Positions 1-9,264 of a DNA stretch of 61,525 nucleotides are shown here, piece after piece. The notes beneath the pieces were generated by a model, which saw only the letters and a list, made by a program, of their open reading frames with translations, did no database searches and was not told the DNA's origin. Every line of letters starts with the position of its first letter. Position 1 is the first letter of the stretch. The stretch is from Planctomycetota bacterium (GTDB lineage Bacteria; Planctomycetota; Phycisphaerae; WQYP01). The stretch lies in the NCBI GenBank assembly GCA_021827645.1, contig JAKAVA010000027.1, forward strand, positions 1 to 61,525. The letters are read 5' to 3'. The translations under genes and the position numbers were made by a program.

Positions 1-207
1 TAAGGGGGCCTTCTGCCCACAACCGTAAAAAACCTGCAGCCATGCCACCGATGTATATACAACCATGCATATCTCAGCACTGCCGCGATGACCGTGAATA
101 ATCCGGGCTAAGCACACGAGTAATTCTGTCGCGTCATTGGGGCCACTGTCAAATCGGGTAAGGTCTTATCGCGTCACTGCCGCTGCCCGAAACGCGTTTC
201 TAAATCG

Positions 208-941
208 TTAAGGTGCCATGTTTTTGGTCACTTCTTCCAGAAAATTGAGCATTAGCCGGCCGAGCCGAACAGGCTGCTCTTGCTGGATCCAATGACTGGC
301 GCCGTCGATGAACTCAATTCCTGCCAGCCTCGTCATCGCCTTCTTCCGCATAAGGTCGAGCGTCCCCGGCGCGGCGTAGGTGCCCCAGTCAATTTTTCCA
401 CCGATGAACAGCGATGCGACATCGATCGTCTTGCTCGAAAACAGGCGTAGCTTGGCGTTTAGGTTTGGATCGGAGAGGACACGATAGGCCTGAAGCGCGC
501 CCTGAAACCCAGTGCGCCCAAACTCCTCGGTGTAAACATCGAGTTCAGGCTCTGTGAGCTACCTGCAAGCCTAGATATCGGCAGCGGACGGTCGGCAAGG
601 AGTAACGGTCGCGGGCATCGTCTTGCCCAGCTCCATGACATAGTAAGCGGGCATTTTCGCGAGGTCCGCTGCGGCTCGACCATTCAAGGGATGTGGCTTG
701 TTTCCCGCCCAATCCGCGCTCTTGACGTGGAAAAATGCGCGAAGAAATGTGTGCAATCCCTGGGGCGGACGCCACAAATCTTCGTTCGCCTCCCGTGTGC
801 TCAAATATTGTTGGTAATGCTGTCTCGGCGGAATCAGCGCCGCCAACGCGGCCCTCAAATTTTCAGTTTGGCCGTCCGACTGGGGGCCGCGTGGCCGGCT
901 TCGAGAACGTGCACATCGAGGCCGTTGATCCCCAAGATCAT
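208..941 (-). pseudogene. Decayed alpha/beta hydrolase (epoxide hydrolase-like)
   Basis: Reading the minus strand gives a recognisable epoxide-hydrolase-type alpha/beta hydrolase in pieces. The N-terminal piece from 941 reads MILGINGLDVHVLEAG. It then changes frame near 860 and resumes as the cap region, with ALIPPRQHYQQYLSTREAN. The C-terminal end carries the His motif GASHWIQQEQP and stops at 208-210. Two TAG codons interrupt the second frame, at 571-573 and 559-561; homologous sequence continues in the same frame on both sides of each. The segment that should hold the oxyanion loop and the nucleophilic Asp is missing between the two pieces, a loss of roughly 100-130 residues. The gene therefore cannot encode an active enzyme. 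The family assignment is from memory of the motif pattern. Confidence 0.75.
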
Positions 942-1576
942 GTGGGAGCGAACTCCCCGGGGCAGTGTTCCTTGGGCATAGGATGGGGCGGTCAAATGAA
1001 GTCCTCCTGCGGCTTATGTGGCTCCACATGGCCAGTGCAATGAGCGAAGAGGCTTCAGGTAGCCCGATCACGGACATCGCGTCGGGGGTTTGTTCGGCAC
1101 CGAATTCCGGAAGCATTCATCATGCAGCCCCGTCACCGCATCCAGCGTCATCCCCTGATGCAGATGATTCACCAGCGGCTGCGTTCGGCGGCGACCCGCC
1201 TCCGAGCTGGGCATTGAGTTTTCACTGATGGCGACCATAAAAGCCCCAACGTTTCAACATCTCTGGAGAACCATAACGCGCGGGGTAGGCGGAATCAAAC
1301 GGCGGCCGTCCTTTGCGAACGTTATTTATCTCTGCGGTAGAAATAGCTACTCGCTTCATGCGCCAGCATGAAACCTGCTTGCTCAACTCTCTTCTGTTCA
1401 ACCTTCACCTCTCTGGCGGCCCGGCCGCCCCTCCCCTGCGGTTAAATCGGTTTCTCTCTGCGGTTGGCATCTGTTTTCACCGTGGTGGCGCCGGGCGAGG
1501 CGGGATTCGTCCGCGTTCATGACCGATGCGGGGCCTCCATCTGCATTTCCCGTCACTGCCGGTGAGAGCGGCAAAC
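942..1576. other. Intergenic stretch without a supportable gene
   Basis: No open frame here looks like a real protein. A short minus-strand stretch near 1130-1175 reads HQGMTLDAVTGLH, which is faintly like the core of Rhs-repeat proteins, but it is too short to call. Together with the broken hydrolase, the region looks like decaying accessory DNA. Confidence 0.5.
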
Positions 1577-1604
1577 TTGATGAAATGGGTGCGTGCGGTA
1601 TGCT
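1577..1604 (+). promoter_or_regulatory. Candidate sigma70 promoter of kdsA
   Basis: TTGATG at 1577-1582 and TATGCT at 1599-1604 are separated by 16 bases. The pair lies about 40 bases upstream of the kdsA start, on the same strand. The boxes are good but not perfect, and no experimental start is known. Confidence 0.4.
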
Positions 1605-1645
1605 CGCTGTAGAACGCGGTTTTGGGAAAGTAGGAATAACCGTTG

Positions 1646-2464
1646 ATGAACATGCAGATTGGGTCGGTCGAATTTAATACGCAGTCGCAATGTTTGCTCA
1701 TTGCAGGGCCTTGCGTCATTGAGAATTTAGATTTGTGCCTGCGAATAGGAGAGCATTGCAAAGCGGTGGCGAGCCGCCTTGGGCTTCCCTATGTTTTCAA
1801 GGCAAGTTTTGACAAGGCCAATCGATCCAGCAATGCCAACTATCGCGGTGTGGGGATCGATGCCGGGCTGGAAGTGCTCGCCACGGTGAAAAGGCGGCTC
1901 GGAGTGCCGGTGACCAGTGATGTCCATGAATCACATCAGGTGTCGCAGGTGGCGGAGGTGGCGGACATTGTGCAGATACCCGCATTTTTATGCCGTCAGA
2001 CGGATTTGCTGATTGCGGCGGCAAAAACGGGCCGGCCGGTAAATGTTAAAAAGGGGCAATTCATGGCGCCGTGGGAGATGGGCAATGTGGTGGAAAAAAT
2101 CCGGTCGGCCGGAAATCCGCAGATCATGCTGACAGAACGGGGCACTTTTTTTGGTTACAACCGGCTGGTGAATGATATGACCGGAATCGCCCACATGAAG
2201 TCATTCGGGGTGCCGGTGATTTTCGATGCAACCCATTCAACGCAGATGCCCGGCGGGTTAGGTCATGCTTCGGGCGGACAGCGGCAGTATGTCGGTTTGC
2301 TGGCAAAAGCGGCCGTCGCAGCCGGAGTCAATGGCCTGTTTTTGGAAGTGCATCCCGAGCCGGATAAAAGCCCTTCGGACGCGGCCACCATCATGCCGAT
2401 GGATCAGCTTGAATCGTTGCTCAAAACCTGCATGGCCATACGCGAGGTGTGCCGGTCGGCTTGA
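1646..2464 (+). CDS. kdsA: 3-deoxy-8-phosphooctulonate (KDO-8-P) synthase
   Basis: The enzyme condenses phosphoenolpyruvate with arabinose-5-phosphate to make KDO-8-phosphate for the lipopolysaccharide inner core; it is cytosolic. The 272-residue protein is full length for the family. It has LLIAGPCVIEN near the N-terminus, KASFDKANRSS, the FDATHSTQMPGG segment and EVHPEPDKSPSDA near the end. The Cys of GPC, the His of ATHS, the Glu of EVHPEP and the Asp of PSDA correspond to the metal ligands of the metal-dependent (Aquifex-type) class; the metal-free E. coli type has Asn in place of this Cys. ATG 1646 is chosen because AGGAA lies 9 bases upstream; a TTG at 1643 is also in frame. It converges with dnaA, with only 50 bases between the two stops. 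Its presence implies a Gram-negative outer membrane. Confidence 0.95.
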   Translation: MNMQIGSVEFNTQSQCLLIAGPCVIENLDLCLRIGEHCKAVASRLGLPYVFKASFDKANRSSNANYRGVGIDAGLEVLATVKRRLGVPVTSDVHESHQVSQVAEVADIVQIPAFLCRQTDLLIAAAKTGRPVNVKKGQFMAPWEMGNVVEKIRSAGNPQIMLTERGTFFGYNRLVNDMTGIAHMKSFGVPVIFDATHSTQMPGGLGHASGGQRQYVGLLAKAAVAAGVNGLFLEVHPEPDKSPSDAATIMPMDQLESLLKTCMAIREVCRSA

Positions 2465-2514
2465 TCGGCATCCGCAGCGACCGCTGGGTTTAATAATTTG
2501 AACTGAGGCCCCGT

Positions 2515-3924
2515 TCAGGCGCTGAACTGCCGCCGCGCCGCATTGTGCAGAAAGCCGGTGGATCGCAGGGCTTCTTTATCAATTTCAGATTCAAGCTCTT
2601 CAAGCCGGTGCCGCAGTGCGGGAGACGCCTTGCACATGTCTTCAATCGTTCGCACAGCATGAAGAACGGTGGTGTGATCACGACCGCCAAAAAAGCCGCC
2701 AATTTCCGAAAGCGAATGATGTGTTTTCTTTCTCGCCAGATACATGGCAATCTGGCGGGGCAGGGCAATGGATCGACTGCGCGATTTTCCCTGCAGATCG
2801 GTGATTCGCACTCCGTAGAGTCCGGTTACCTGATTGACGATCTGTTGCAGAGAAACGATGCGTTCCGATACTGGAGTGGCATCGCCCAGAGCCATGACGG
2901 CGGTTTCCATGTCGTATTTTCCGCCATTGAGCATGGCGTAGCCATGGATTTTGCTGATTGCTCCTTCTAATTCGCGGACATTATCCTCAAATCGCCGGGC
3001 AATCGCCGTGATGACATCTTCAGGCATCAGGATGCCGCGGAGGCGGGCTTTGTGGCGCACGATACCGCAGCGCGTTTCAAAGCATGGGCGGCCCACAGGG
3101 GCGATCATGCCGTGAACAAATCGCGAGACAAGGCGTTGTTCGAGCATGGGGATTTCGCCGGGCATGGAGTCCGAACTCAGAATGATCTGTCGGCCGGACT
3201 GAAACAGGGCGTTGAAGGTATGGAAAAATTCTTCCTGCGTCGTCTCCACCTTGGCCAAAAAGTGCACATCATCAACGATCAGCACATCGGGGCGGTGGCG
3301 AAACCGATTGCGGAAGTCAGCGGTGGTTCCGTCGTGTACGGCGGCGATAAAGAGATTGATAAAGTGATCGCAGGAGACATATTCAATTCGCACATCCGGG
3401 AGCGATTTGAGCATCGCCTGACACGTCGCCTGCAGCAGATGGGTTTTGCCCAGCCCCGGTGCGCCGTGAATGAACAGAGGGTTGTAAAGTTTTCCCGGTT
3501 CCCGCACGACGGCCTGACAGGTGGAATAGGCGAGTTCATTGGTTGCGCCGATGACGAAATTGTCGAAGGTAAAATCGGGAGATAGAACGGTTTCTTCGCT
3601 TAGTCGGAGATGCTTGCCGACAGATTCCGCTTCGTCGCAGACAAATTCCAGCGTGATGAGTCGTCCGGATACCGCCTGCACCGACTGCGTGAAAATCTCT
3701 TTGCAGTGATGCACGAGATGTCGCTTCTGAACGATGGTTTTACAGCTTAACGTGAGCACACCGGCATTGAGTTTCAGCGGTGTGAGTTCTGAAAACCAGG
3801 ATCGAACGATGGGGGCGTGAAACTGCTGAAGATACTCATAGGTATCGCCCCACAATTTTTTCGCATCATCGGACGGTTCTTCAAACCGAATGACCCTTGT
3901 GTCTTCCCGTCGCACTAAAGGCAT
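2515..3924 (-). CDS. dnaA: Chromosomal replication initiator protein DnaA
   Basis: DnaA binds origin DNA boxes and, with ATP, opens the origin. This 469-residue protein has all four domains: an N-terminal interaction domain (about 15-95), a short linker, the AAA+ domain with Walker A GAPGLGKTH at 154-162 and Walker B LIVDDVHFL at 215-223, and the C-terminal DNA-binding domain with signature GGRDHTTVLHAV at 413-424. The linker is short, as in many non-proteobacterial DnaA proteins. The usual partners dnaN, recF and gyrB are not adjacent; the neighbour is kdsA. The ribosome site GGAG sits unusually close to the ATG, so the GTG three codons later is a possible alternative start. The long non-coding DNA upstream may hold control sites or an origin. 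Confidence 0.96.
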   Translation of the reverse strand: MPLVRREDTRVIRFEEPSDDAKKLWGDTYEYLQQFHAPIVRSWFSELTPLKLNAGVLTLSCKTIVQKRHLVHHCKEIFTQSVQAVSGRLITLEFVCDEAESVGKHLRLSEETVLSPDFTFDNFVIGATNELAYSTCQAVVREPGKLYNPLFIHGAPGLGKTHLLQATCQAMLKSLPDVRIEYVSCDHFINLFIAAVHDGTTADFRNRFRHRPDVLIVDDVHFLAKVETTQEEFFHTFNALFQSGRQIILSSDSMPGEIPMLEQRLVSRFVHGMIAPVGRPCFETRCGIVRHKARLRGILMPEDVITAIARRFEDNVRELEGAISKIHGYAMLNGGKYDMETAVMALGDATPVSERIVSLQQIVNQVTGLYGVRITDLQGKSRSRSIALPRQIAMYLARKKTHHSLSEIGGFFGGRDHTTVLHAVRTIEDMCKASPALRHRLEELESEIDKEALRSTGFLHNAARRQFSA

Positions 3925-5042
3925 TGCTCCACAACCTCAAAAGAAGACTTACACTTTTACACCGTCCACCGCGCAAGGCCGCGATAGAACCTGCATCACT
4001 GAAGACCCCCATCATGGGTCACGCAGCATATCCCCTCTCCCCATCAATCCAGCCAGGCGGAGATCAACAACTCCACGAATGGTCAGTCCCTCGTCCCTGC
4101 GTCTGCACACTCCCAACGAATCGTACACCGGAACCGGATAACGTTGTCTCCAAATTTGCATCCCATCACCCCGAGACGATGTGGAGCAACCTCTATGCCA
4201 CCATTTCCACTCTCAATCCACTGCCAACGAGTGTCGCTCGCGCAAAGCGCAAAAAAGCCACCGCTGCACCCGCGTTCAGACATATACCAACACAGTCGCG
4301 CAAAGCGCATTGAAACTGAAAATTACCGTCGCTCGTCCATGAGCGACGACTGCAATCAATTGCCCATTAATCAACGGCTGTGCATCGCAGGCTGTGCCTC
4401 GCATCCCGCGTGGGCTCAACCGCTTCGACAGAATTGTTGTCCCATTTCATTTTCACACCACCTGCCTGCACATCCACCTTCATCCGGTTCTCGGGGGTAT
4501 TTGAGATATCACTTCCGCCCGCTCGGCCGACGTTGGCAAGAGCGAACAGCATGACAAACTTCAACCATTATTAACCCCAATTCACCAACGTGTTTTCTGT
4601 TCGTTTGGAAGATAGCAACGGGTTAAAGGGGTGTCAATCACCAATCGTCAAAAATGGATAAAAGACCTGTCAGTCGGGACTTTTCACCATTGACATCGCT
4701 CGTCGGTCGCGATGAAAAATATGCCGAAGATGATCCATGAGATATATAGATTAGTGCATATAATTGCTGCTGTAAGGAGTTAAATCTCAACGCATCCGCC
4801 CCGTTCGGAAATGCATGAGGCTTTCCACCGTTATCGCGCTGCTCCGTGTATGATGGCGACCGAATCAACTTGGGTGTAGTAAACTGCGACAAAGTAAAAT
4901 TCTGATCATCTCGGAGCATTCATCGCACGGACACCATTTTGCCGTGGCGGCAAACGGCGATCACGCGCGAAGAGAACCCAGAAAAACGCCGCCGTGAAAT
5001 TCTGAAATGGTCCGACATCGGCAGACCCGTTTTGTCACACTT
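3925..5042. other. Long non-coding region upstream of dnaA
   Basis: About 1.1 kb carries no convincing gene; the short open frames have no recognisable content. A 14-base direct repeat, TCGCGCAAAGCGCA, occurs at 4238-4251 and 4296-4309. Two hairpin-forming inverted repeats are visible: GTCGCTC/GAGCGAC around 4329-4350 and CATCGC/GCGATG around 4692-4712. TGCTCCACA at the dnaA start and its reverse complement near 4184-4192 are each two mismatches from a DnaA box. No perfect TTATCCACA box was found, so an origin is possible but not shown. Confidence 0.45.
4238..4309. repeat. Pair of 14-base direct repeats upstream of dnaA
   Basis: TCGCGCAAAGCGCA is repeated exactly, with starts 58 bases apart. 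Each copy holds the partial palindrome GCGCAAAGCGC. They lie about 315-385 bases upstream of the dnaA start and could be regulator or initiator binding sites; nothing in the window shows which. Confidence 0.5.
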
Positions 5043-5070
5043 TTGACACAAAAAATGGCTGGTCTATAAT
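5043..5070 (+). promoter_or_regulatory. Strong candidate sigma70 promoter
   Basis: TTGACA at 5043-5048 and TATAAT at 5065-5070 are both perfect consensus hexamers, with a 16-base spacer. The pair lies 150 bases upstream of the HEAT-protein ATG on the same strand, which implies a leader of roughly 140 bases. Confidence 0.7.
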
Positions 5071-5219
5071 CGCGGCTCTCTGGGGAGCTTTTAAGAGCGA
5101 GTCGGCAGCCATGGTTTGGGGTGCGGACACGCCTTACCGGCTTCGAGTCAATCTGCACCATGTGCAGTCGCGTCTTGCGGCTGATGGCGTGTGGCGGTTC
5201 AACTATTCGCGGAGGCATT

Positions 5220-7460
5220 ATGCGGCATTTGCAAACAGAGTATCGTGGTGGACGAGGCGGTTCGGCCGGAAGATGGACACTCAAAGGGTGTCTGCTTGGC
5301 GCGGCAGTCATGGCATGCGTTGCATCGGCTATTACGCTGCCGGTGGTAACGCCTGCGCCGGCCCTCGCCGCAACCGCTCCATCGCAAAAATTAATCAACG
5401 ATGCCGATCTGTTTATGCATTATTCGTTGGTCGGGAACGTAAAACTGGCGGCGGCCTTCGGAAAATCCATTCTGGCCATGGCTCCTTCTCCGGTCGACGC
5501 TTTGCACGCATTTGAATCCGCTGCCAATGGTCGAAATGTCTCCGAGATCCTCATCGATAATCAGCAGGTACCGGCCCTGAAAAAAATATCCGCGCAGATC
5601 AACTCACTGCTCAACGAAGGGCACATGGCCGTAGCACGTAATCCGAACCGGATCATGCAGGCCATTGCCGCGATGGATCAAAGCCCACGCGCATTTGTGG
5701 TTTCACGCGAACGTCTTCGGGCTGCAGGTGAGTTTGCCGTTCCTTTCTATATCCACACACTCAACAGCGAATCGCAGAAAGCCCTGCACCCCTATGTTCT
5801 GCAGATGATGAGCGATATCGGCAAACCCGTCATCAATGCCTTGGTCGAACAACTCGCTGCATCGTCGGTCGCAGAGCGGGTTCAGATCATTCATGTGCTC
5901 GGCAATATCCAATACCCACAATCGCTTGCCTACCTTAAGCAGATTGCGGAAGACAAGGCGGCACCTGCCGATGAGCGGGCGGCAGCGATTTCGGCTATCG
6001 ATAAGATTGACCCGACGGGAATCTACAGCCATCTGAATGCTGCTCAACAATATCTCTGGTTGGCAAAAGGTTACTTCAACCATCGCCCCTCTCTGGCACC
6101 CAATTATCCCAGTTATGCCACCAATCCGATCTGGTTTTATGATCCGAAACTCGATGACGTTACCGAAGTCGATGTTCCAACCGCGATTTGGTACGACGTG
6201 CAGTGCATGCGGGCCTGCAAAGCCGCGCTTCGGCTTGAGCCCAATTTAAGCCCGGCCATCAGCCTGTGGATTACCGCCAATCTGCGTCGTGAAGTCAATC
6301 TTCCTCAAGGCATGACCGATCCAAGCCTGCCGAAGAATGCGCCGTCGGCAGCGTATTACGCGATGGCCGCCGGTCCCCGCTATCTAAATCCCTCGCTGCG
6401 CGAGGCGTTGGCCATCGATAACAGCCGGCTGATTCTCAAGGTGCTCAAGGCACTTGCACAAACAGGCGGCGTGGCCGGGCTCGTCCCGTCGCCGACAAGC
6501 CCGTTGCTCCAGGCGATGTCCTACCCGGATCTGCAGGTTCGATTTGAGGCTGCTGCCGCACTTTCGGCGGCGAATCCGCTCAAGCCGTATGTTGGATATG
6601 ATCGCGTCGTGCCGATACTCTCCGAGGCCCTCGCACAGAGTGGAAAGCCGGTCTGCGTGGTGATTGAACCCTCTGCCCAGGACCGTAACAGCCTCTCCGC
6701 CGCTCTCAGATCTCAGTTTCACATGATTGCCGCATCGACGACGGCTCAAGCGTTTGAGATGGCACGTCAGTCGCCCCTCATCAATCTGGTTGTGGTGCAG
6801 GGAGCCTCAAACATTCGTAATTTCACGCAACTCGCCGCCACCGATGCCCGGCTTGCCTACACGCCTCTTGTCATCATGGCCCATTCCGCCGCCGCCCGCC
6901 AATATCGGGTGGAGTTCGCCAATCAGCAGACTGTTAATATTCTTCCAGTAGGATCCGGTGCAAATGAAGTCCAAACCGCCTATCAGGGAGTACTGGCCAA
7001 GCTTGGAGGCGACATCCCTTCAGGCCTCAGGCTTGCTGACGCGCTGCGTGCCGCCCATCAACTCAAGCTCATTGCTATGAACCGGGCGTCGATCTACAGC
7101 GTGCTGCCGGCTTTACCGGCACTGCATGCGGCTCTTCACAACCGCAACAGCAAAGTGGTACTCGCCGCGGCACGGGTGTTGGGGCGTGTTCGCGATCCGA
7201 TGGCCCAGCGCATGCTGGTGCGGGCCGCACTCCACAGTTCTGGTGCCGCAACCGATGTGCGGGCGGCCCTGTTTTGGAGCCTCGCCACGTCAGCCCGAAA
7301 TTTGGGTGATGAGCTCTCCGGCGGCCAGATCCACGGCGTCATACGGGTAGCCATGACCGATCCGAGTGCACAGGTTAAGCTGGCTGCGGCACAGGCTTTG
7401 GGTGCCTTGAATATCCCCAGCAATCAGGCTTCCACCCTGATCCTCGGGAATAAAGAATAG
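5220..7460 (+). CDS. Exported HEAT-repeat protein with degenerate receiver-like segment
   Basis: The 746-residue protein starts at ATG 5220, which has GGAGG four bases upstream and is followed directly by a signal-peptide-like N-terminus (LKGCLLGAAVMACVASA, then ALAATAPSQK). A GTG at 5121 is in frame, but it would bury the signal. The body has HEAT-like helical repeats around 195-265 and again near the C-terminus (PALHAALHNRNSKVVLAAAR, then VKLAAAQALGAL). Between them, around 475-600, a segment reads VCVVIEPSAQDRNSLSAAL and LINLVVVQG, which is laid out like a response-regulator receiver. The acidic pocket is EPS and the phospho-accepting Asp position is Gln, so phosphorylation is unlikely. 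It is probably a periplasmic or envelope scaffold; its function is unknown. Confidence 0.7.
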   Translation: MRHLQTEYRGGRGGSAGRWTLKGCLLGAAVMACVASAITLPVVTPAPALAATAPSQKLINDADLFMHYSLVGNVKLAAAFGKSILAMAPSPVDALHAFESAANGRNVSEILIDNQQVPALKKISAQINSLLNEGHMAVARNPNRIMQAIAAMDQSPRAFVVSRERLRAAGEFAVPFYIHTLNSESQKALHPYVLQMMSDIGKPVINALVEQLAASSVAERVQIIHVLGNIQYPQSLAYLKQIAEDKAAPADERAAAISAIDKIDPTGIYSHLNAAQQYLWLAKGYFNHRPSLAPNYPSYATNPIWFYDPKLDDVTEVDVPTAIWYDVQCMRACKAALRLEPNLSPAISLWITANLRREVNLPQGMTDPSLPKNAPSAAYYAMAAGPRYLNPSLREALAIDNSRLILKVLKALAQTGGVAGLVPSPTSPLLQAMSYPDLQVRFEAAAALSAANPLKPYVGYDRVVPILSEALAQSGKPVCVVIEPSAQDRNSLSAALRSQFHMIAASTTAQAFEMARQSPLINLVVVQGASNIRNFTQLAATDARLAYTPLVIMAHSAAARQYRVEFANQQTVNILPVGSGANEVQTAYQGVLAKLGGDIPSGLRLADALRAAHQLKLIAMNRASIYSVLPALPALHAALHNRNSKVVLAAARVLGRVRDPMAQRMLVRAALHSSGAATDVRAALFWSLATSARNLGDELSGGQIHGVIRVAMTDPSAQVKLAAAQALGALNIPSNQASTLILGNKE

Positions 7461-7465
7461 GCCAA

Positions 7466-7487
7466 CCGGGGGGGGTAATCACCCCGG
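7466..7487 (+). terminator. Hairpin after the HEAT protein gene
   Basis: CCGGGG at 7466-7471 can pair with CCCCGG at 7482-7487, six bases after the stop codon. The stem is GC-rich but no T-run follows, so it may be a weak or Rho-assisted terminator. Confidence 0.4.
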
Positions 7488-7605
7488 CTTGAGATCATCG
7501 TGATTGTTTTGCCGCGATCGGGGGAGTTTGTGTCACCCTGCAGTGGCACCTTCGAACTGCGTGCTACTGCGCGGTAGTAGTGGCGTGTATGGCAATAAAA
7601 AGTGA

Positions 7606-8055
7606 TCACAACCAGTATTTCAAATCACTGGCGAGAGCATGGAATGAAGGCACCGTAGAACCGAAAATGTGTGTGCCAATAATCAAAACTACCACCGTCG
7701 TGGCTACCAACTGTACCATAGCCAGCGTTAAGGTTACAAGCTCGATGAAAACCGTTCGCAGCGTCCTCTTCAGGCGGCTGCGAAAATCGGCTGCGGTATC
7801 ATCCACCATGGTCCGAACTTGGTTGATACAGTGGATGGCTGCACCGCTGCAAAACGTCACGCCCAGGCCGGTGCTGATTCCGTAGATGGTAATATGGGTC
7901 GGCCAGTTTGATATCTCGGTCAGCACTCGAACCCCCCACATGCCGATTCCGACTATGAGAAAGGTGGCTAAAACGAAAACACCGCAGCAGATGATGTAAT
8001 CGCCCGGTTTCTGCGGGGCAAATGGGTGGCTTTCTGCGAGTTTTATCTTCAACAT
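7606..8055 (-). CDS. Small integral membrane protein, unknown function
   Basis: The 149-residue product has three or four hydrophobic segments, near 20-45, 55-75 and 103-130, with a charged cytosolic-looking loop (DDTAADFRSRLKRTLR) in between. I recognise no family. The start has only a weak GGAACGAG ribosome site. It is transcribed toward the HEAT gene and away from the AsmA-like gene. The hydrophobic pattern supports a real gene, but the evidence is limited. Confidence 0.5.
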   Translation of the reverse strand: MLKIKLAESHPFAPQKPGDYIICCGVFVLATFLIVGIGMWGVRVLTEISNWPTHITIYGISTGLGVTFCSGAAIHCINQVRTMVDDTAADFRSRLKRTLRTVFIELVTLTLAMVQLVATTVVVLIIGTHIFGSTVPSFHALASDLKYWL

Positions 8056-8421
8056 CTCGTTCCGATACCTTCATTACCTGCACGTCTGAGCATCATTATT
8101 CGCCATTCTCACCGAGAGGCTAAACGTTCACAGACGGCAATTGATGCATTTCCACCTCGGATGGATAAATATCTATCGTGGCCGACCATGGAGGCAAAGG
8201 GATGGGACCGCATTGAATACCGCACGCCTCGCCGCAGCGATCCCCCACCCACTGATAGAGGGCTGCCTGAAGCCTACGTGCCGCACCCGGCGTCTGGCTA
8301 TCTCCTTGTCCGCAATGATCGATCGGCGACATCCGCCTGCCCGGTGATTACAATAATGGATGGATACGGCCGGAAAACTGAATCCGGTGCAACTGATTTC
8401 AATATACGGGAGGTTCGACCG

Positions 8422-9264
8422 ATGAAAAAAAAGATTGTGCGTGTGGGCCTTGGAATTTTACTCCTGATCCTTATTGTTCTCGTGGTACTGTTTTTCTCGT
8501 TGGACAGTATTATTAAAAGTCAGGTCCAGTCCCGCGCCAGTGCCGCACTGGGCGTACCGACCTCTCTGCAGAACGCCTCACTTAATATTTTCGGCGGTAG
8601 TCTGACACTCAAGGGACTCAAAGTGGCCAATCCTCCGGGCTATCAAGGCAAGTACCTCCTGACCATGGGCACGGGTATCGTTACCGTCGATACGGGCAGC
8701 CTGCTGAGTTCCACGGTCCAGATACCGGAAATTTTCCTCAATAACATCCATATTACGCTTGATGAGAGCGGATTATCCAGCAATCTCGCCGACGTGCTGG
8801 CCAACGCTCACAAGTATTCCGCCTCAGGCTCCGGCACCAAAGGCTCTGCCGCTACACAAACGTCCAAATCGTCCTCCGCCAGCGGAAAGCGGCTTGCCAT
8901 CAGCCGAATCGTCATTCCAAATTGCTCCGTTACGTTGCGTCTCGCGGCGGCGAAAGGGACACCGGGCGCAGGTGTCACCTTTCAACTCCATAAAATCATC
9001 ATTAATAAGCCGCTTGATCCCAACGGCCGCCCGCTGCGACTTGCCGACCTGACCAGCGTCATTCTCAGCCAGATCGCCGTCCAGATTGCCGAGAATTCAC
9101 ATTTGCCCCAGGCGCTCAGCGCAGCTCTCAAGGGTTCATCTAACCTGATCCTCAATTCGCTGGGGAAAGTCATGCAGGGGGGGGCGGCCGTTACCAAACC
9201 GATCGGAAAGGATATCGGCAATGCGCTGAATAATATTTTCCATCAGGGTGGTTCATCGAAGTGA
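8422..9264 (+). CDS. AsmA-like envelope protein
   Basis: The 280-residue protein begins with MKKK and one long membrane anchor (about 6-28). After it come QSRASAALGVPTSLQNASL and GSLTLKGLKVANPPGY, the N-terminal signature of AsmA/DUF748-like proteins, which sit at the inner membrane facing the periplasm and are linked to outer-membrane lipid and protein homeostasis. A Ser/Thr/Gly-rich linker at about 130-155 separates this from a second beta-rich part. ATG 8422 is chosen because GGGAGG lies eight bases upstream and the anchor follows at once; the frame is open farther upstream, but that stretch is not protein-like. Its stop overlaps the next gene by four bases, so the two are probably translated together. 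Confidence 0.75.
   Translation: MKKKIVRVGLGILLLILIVLVVLFFSLDSIIKSQVQSRASAALGVPTSLQNASLNIFGGSLTLKGLKVANPPGYQGKYLLTMGTGIVTVDTGSLLSSTVQIPEIFLNNIHITLDESGLSSNLADVLANAHKYSASGSGTKGSAATQTSKSSSASGKRLAISRIVIPNCSVTLRLAAAKGTPGAGVTFQLHKIIINKPLDPNGRPLRLADLTSVILSQIAVQIAENSHLPQALSAALKGSSNLILNSLGKVMQGGAAVTKPIGKDIGNALNNIFHQGGSSK

Noticed and set aside
1130..1175. Rhs-core-like fragment on the minus strand
   Set aside because: Only about a dozen residues are suggestive; too short to support a feature.
4638..4919. Minus-strand open frame upstream of the HEAT gene
   Set aside because: No ribosome site, no recognised content, and composition unlike the genes nearby.
3925..5110. Possible chromosomal origin with DnaA boxes
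   Set aside because: No perfect TTATCCACA box was found; the near matches have two mismatches, so it is reported only as a non-coding region.
8026..8421. Upstream extension of the AsmA-like frame
   Set aside because: It would place 132 polar residues before the membrane anchor, and GGGAGG fits the inner ATG.
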